Under the pieces are notes generated by a model. It was not told the origin of the DNA. It did no database searches and saw only the letters and a list, made by a program, of their open reading frames with translations. Shown here piece by piece: positions 16,054 to 17,904 of a DNA stretch of 17,904 bases; within the stretch, counting starts at the first letter, position 1; every line of letters starts with the position of its first letter. The stretch lies in the NCBI GenBank assembly GCA_964549495.1, contig CAZJWJ010000101.1:1-17904 (forward strand), written 5' to 3'. Made by a program: the position numbers and the translations under genes. The DNA is from JACKBJ01 sp964549495. GTDB lineage: Bacteria; Chloroflexota; Anaerolineae; Epilineales; Epilineaceae.

Positions 16054-16549
16054 GTACCTCGGCCTCGCCGGCGACTTGACGTCCCAGATCGCGTCGGCGC
16101 TCGATCTCGGCGCGCGCCGCTTCCGACAGCGGGGTCGGCGGGCGGAGGGAGCAGATGGCGGTTCCCGGCAGGCCGTGGCGATTCCGGGCCACCCAGCGAT
16201 AGGCTCGGTCCGCGAGGTGGCGCAGGCCGGGAAGGCCGAAGGTTCCGCGCAGCAGGGGCGGTCCGCCCGGCAGGAGCTGGTCCAGGCCGGCCAGGACCGC
16301 CGCCGCGCCGCGGTGGCGCCGGCCGCAGGGCTCGATGGCCCAGGCGGCCACGTCCACCTCGCGCTGCCGCAGTCCGCTGGCCTCCAGCAGCCCGAGCGTC
16401 TGCGAGGGCAGGAGGCAGAGGCGCCGTCTCCAATCCAGGCGAGCCATCCAGGCCGCCAGCTCGGAGCAGAAGCCTCACTGTCCGTCGTAGATCAAGAGGA
16501 GGGATCGGCGACCGGGTCCAGGCTGCTCCGTCTCGTCGGATGCGGTCAT
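16040..16549 (-). CDS. DCC-family (DUF393) thiol-disulfide oxidoreductase, probable selenoprotein
   Basis: The reading frame from ATG 16549 to TAA 16040 encodes 169 residues if the TGA at 16475-16477 is read through as selenocysteine (residue 25). The frame then matches the thioredoxin-like DCC/YuxK family: LLLIYDGQ-U-GFCSELAAWM around the active site (family consensus DGxCxxC), RHRGAAAVLAGL in the middle, and LPGLRHLADRAYRWVARNRH near the C-terminus. The TGA falls exactly on the first active-site Cys, and the second (C28) is kept. A SECIS-like hairpin follows at 16438-16457. The gene starts 28 nt after the DAHP synthase stop, with AGAGG 4-5 nt before the ATG, and overlaps the small membrane-protein gene. 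Ordinary gene callers would start at ATG 16447 and lose the active site. The alternatives are a nonsense mutation or a base-call error (TGC to TGA). Family assignment is firm, and Sec decoding is inferred. Confidence 0.75.
16438..16457 (-). promoter_or_regulatory. Candidate bacterial SECIS element
   Basis: On the minus-strand mRNA, beginning 17 nt after the UGA, GGCGGCC pairs with GGC-U-CGCC. This makes a 7-bp GC stem with one bulged U and the apical loop UGGAU, with G at loop position 2. The UGA-to-loop distance is 24 nt. Known bacterial SECIS hairpins lie directly downstream of the UGA, with a G early in a small loop at roughly 16-37 nt. A competing fold, CGAGCUG/UGGCUCG with a loop starting GCGG at 18 nt, also fits these rules. 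Hairpins are easy to find in GC-rich DNA, so this supports the Sec reading but does not prove it. Confidence 0.5.
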
Positions 16550-16577
16550 TGTGCCTCTACTTCCTGCGAGTTTGCGG

Positions 16578-17717
16578 CTACATTCGGACGCCGGCCTCGC
16601 GGCCCAGCGCAGGCGCCAGCGCGGAAACCTGCTCGACGAGGCGCTCGAGAGCTTCGGGCAGGAGGGCCTGGGCGCCGTCGGAGAGGGCTTCGGAGGGGCG
16701 GGGATGGAACTCGACGATGAGGCCGTCGGCGCCGGCGGCCAGGGCGGCCAGGGACATCGGGAGGATCAGGTTGGGGTCGCCGGTGGCGTGGGAGGGGTCG
16801 ACGATCACCGGCAGGTGGGTGGCGCGCTTGGCCAGGGCCATGGTAGCCAAGTCGAGGGTGAAGCGGGTGTCGGGCACGAAGCTGCGCACGCCGCGCTCGC
16901 AGAGGATGACGCGCGGGTTGCCGCCGGCCAGGAGGTACTCGGCCGCCAGCAGCCACTCCTCCAGGGTCGCGCTGAGGCCGCGCTTGAGCAGGACCGGCTT
17001 GTCGATGTCGGCCAGGGCCGCGAGCAGGGCGTAGTTCTGCATGTTGCGGGCGCCGACCTGGAAGGCGTCGACCATGGGGTACATGGGCTCGACGTCGGCC
17101 GGGTCCATCACCTCGGTGACGAAGGGCAAGCCGGTGGCGCGCCGCGCCTCGCAGAGCAGCTCGACGCCGCGCATGCCCAGGCCCTGGAAGCTGTAGGGGC
17201 TGGTGCGGGGCTTGAAGGCGCCGGCCCGCAGCACGTCGGCGCCGGCCGCTGCCGCCAGGCGGGCCGTCTCCAGGATCTGCGAGCGACTCTCGACGGCACA
17301 GGAGCCGGCGATGATGCCGAAGCGCGGTCCGCCGAAGGTCACCGGACCGATCTCGACCTGGCTGCCGGCCGGCAGCAGGTCACGCCGCGCCAATCGCCAG
17401 GCCGTATCGCAGGGGATCACCCGCTCGAACAGGTCGCCCGGCTCGGCCGCCGCCAGGTCGCTCATGCGCGCCTCGGGCAGCACCAACAGGCCGTCGCCCA
17501 GTTCGTAGACGAAGACCTCCAGGCCCTGTAGGCGCAGGCGATCGACCAGGGCGCGCAAGGCTCGCGTGGAGGTGTCCGGACCGAGCAGGGCCAGCAGCGT
17601 TCCCGGCTCGTCCTCCTCGGGGAGGGCCAAGAGCTCGGCGGGATCCCGACGCGGTCCTTCGCGCAAGGGGATGGCGAAGGGCGAGGTGGGCTGGCTGGGA
17701 GATCGGTGATCGTTCAC
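16578..17717 (-). CDS. aroF: 3-deoxy-7-phosphoheptulonate (DAHP) synthase, type I-beta
   Basis: First enzyme of the shikimate pathway, joining PEP and erythrose 4-phosphate. Using the GTG start at 17717, the 379-residue protein has a ferredoxin-like N-terminal domain (GTLLALLGPDTS, about 39-82), as in type I-beta enzymes such as that of Thermotoga, where it mediates feedback by aromatic amino acids. The barrel follows: AGSCAVES with metal ligand C140, LRAGAFKPRTSPYSFQGLG at 163-181, LLKRGLSAT, CERGVRSF, DPSHATG, and EFHPRPSEALSDGAQ. The open frame reaches back to ATG 17771, but the promoter at 17783-17811 would put the transcript start only about 5 bases before that codon, and it has no ribosome-binding site. 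GTG 17717 has GGAG 8 nt upstream. It is the first gene of the DCC protein, small membrane protein and menE operon, and supplies chorismate precursors. Confidence 0.93.
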   Translation of the reverse strand: MNDHRSPSQPTSPFAIPLREGPRRDPAELLALPEEDEPGTLLALLGPDTSTRALRALVDRLRLQGLEVFVYELGDGLLVLPEARMSDLAAAEPGDLFERVIPCDTAWRLARRDLLPAGSQVEIGPVTFGGPRFGIIAGSCAVESRSQILETARLAAAAGADVLRAGAFKPRTSPYSFQGLGMRGVELLCEARRATGLPFVTEVMDPADVEPMYPMVDAFQVGARNMQNYALLAALADIDKPVLLKRGLSATLEEWLLAAEYLLAGGNPRVILCERGVRSFVPDTRFTLDLATMALAKRATHLPVIVDPSHATGDPNLILPMSLAALAAGADGLIVEFHPRPSEALSDGAQALLPEALERLVEQVSALAPALGREAGVRM

Positions 17718-17782
17718 GGCTGGGACTCCAGTCATCGGATTCGACAGTCGCTCGCGGCGAGCGTCGGTCATCTGTGCAATCT

Positions 17783-17811
17783 ACTATATGGTGACGCAAG
17801 ATAGCCGTCAA
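17783..17811 (-). promoter_or_regulatory. Near-consensus sigma-70 promoter of the DAHP synthase-menE operon
   Basis: Minus strand: TTGACG (17811-17806), a 17-base spacer, then TATAGT (17788-17783). That is 10 of 12 consensus bases with ideal spacing. Transcription should begin near 17775, giving a leader of about 58 nt to the GTG at 17717. I see no clear operator or attenuator. Bases 17812-17904 hold nothing else I can name. Confidence 0.75.
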
Positions 17812-17904
17812 GAGCTTGGTTGGAACCTTCCTGGGACCCGTCGGCAGTGCTAAGAGCGTCTAACAATACCGACGCCGAGCGAGCCCGAGGGATCGAGTTC
17901 GCAG

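Noticed and set aside
17850..17904. Integron attC-like start (GTCTAAC followed by a short inverted pair)
   Set aside because: A 7-base degenerate match is common by chance, and the required partner box GTTRRRY is not present before the window ends.

Overview
The window is GC-rich bacterial chromosomal DNA with tightly packed genes. The genes support a menaquinone-respiring heterotroph that has large signalling proteins (fused Ser/Thr kinase, AAA ATPase and class III cyclase) and secreted von Willebrand A proteins. This mix is seen in Myxococcota and Chloroflexota, among others, and I cannot place the phylum from the sequence. A 10-N gap flanked by an exact 41-bp repeat and long poly-G runs show that this is a draft, probably short-read, assembly.

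Layout. (1) Plus strand, 72-3144: a menaquinone operon, menB, menA and menC, in tight succession. (2) 3145-3572: a gene-free stretch holding a large inverted repeat with 33-bp arms. (3) Plus strand, 3573-4775: an oxygenase of the MpaB/rubber-oxygenase (DUF2236) family. (4) Minus strand, converging on it, 13731-4818: two secreted VWA-domain paralogues, a 1793-residue kinase/AAA/TPR/GAF/cyclase protein, and a small polytopic membrane protein that resembles transmembrane terpene cyclases (Pyr4 type). (5) 13732-14230: a gene-free stretch with a perfect -10 box and the damaged assembly region. (6) Minus strand, 17717-14231: a compact operon of DAHP synthase, a DCC-family thioredoxin-like protein, a 61-residue single-span membrane protein and menE, under a near-consensus sigma-70 promoter at 17783-17811.

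How the genes work together. DAHP synthase feeds the shikimate pathway to chorismate, the precursor of menaquinone. MenC, MenE, MenB and MenA then act in that order: o-succinylbenzoate synthase, its CoA ligase, DHNA-CoA synthase and DHNA prenyltransferase. The pathway is split between the two ends of the window. The VWA-VWA-kinase/cyclase-membrane protein block looks like an independent signalling locus.

Most notable observation. The DCC-family gene at 16040-16549 has an in-frame TGA exactly where the first Cys of the DGxCxxC active site should be, giving DGQ-U-GFC. A GC-rich hairpin with a G in its apical loop lies 17 nt downstream of that TGA. This fits a selenoprotein with a UxxC redox motif and a bacterial SECIS element. 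The alternatives are a nonsense mutation or a sequencing error.
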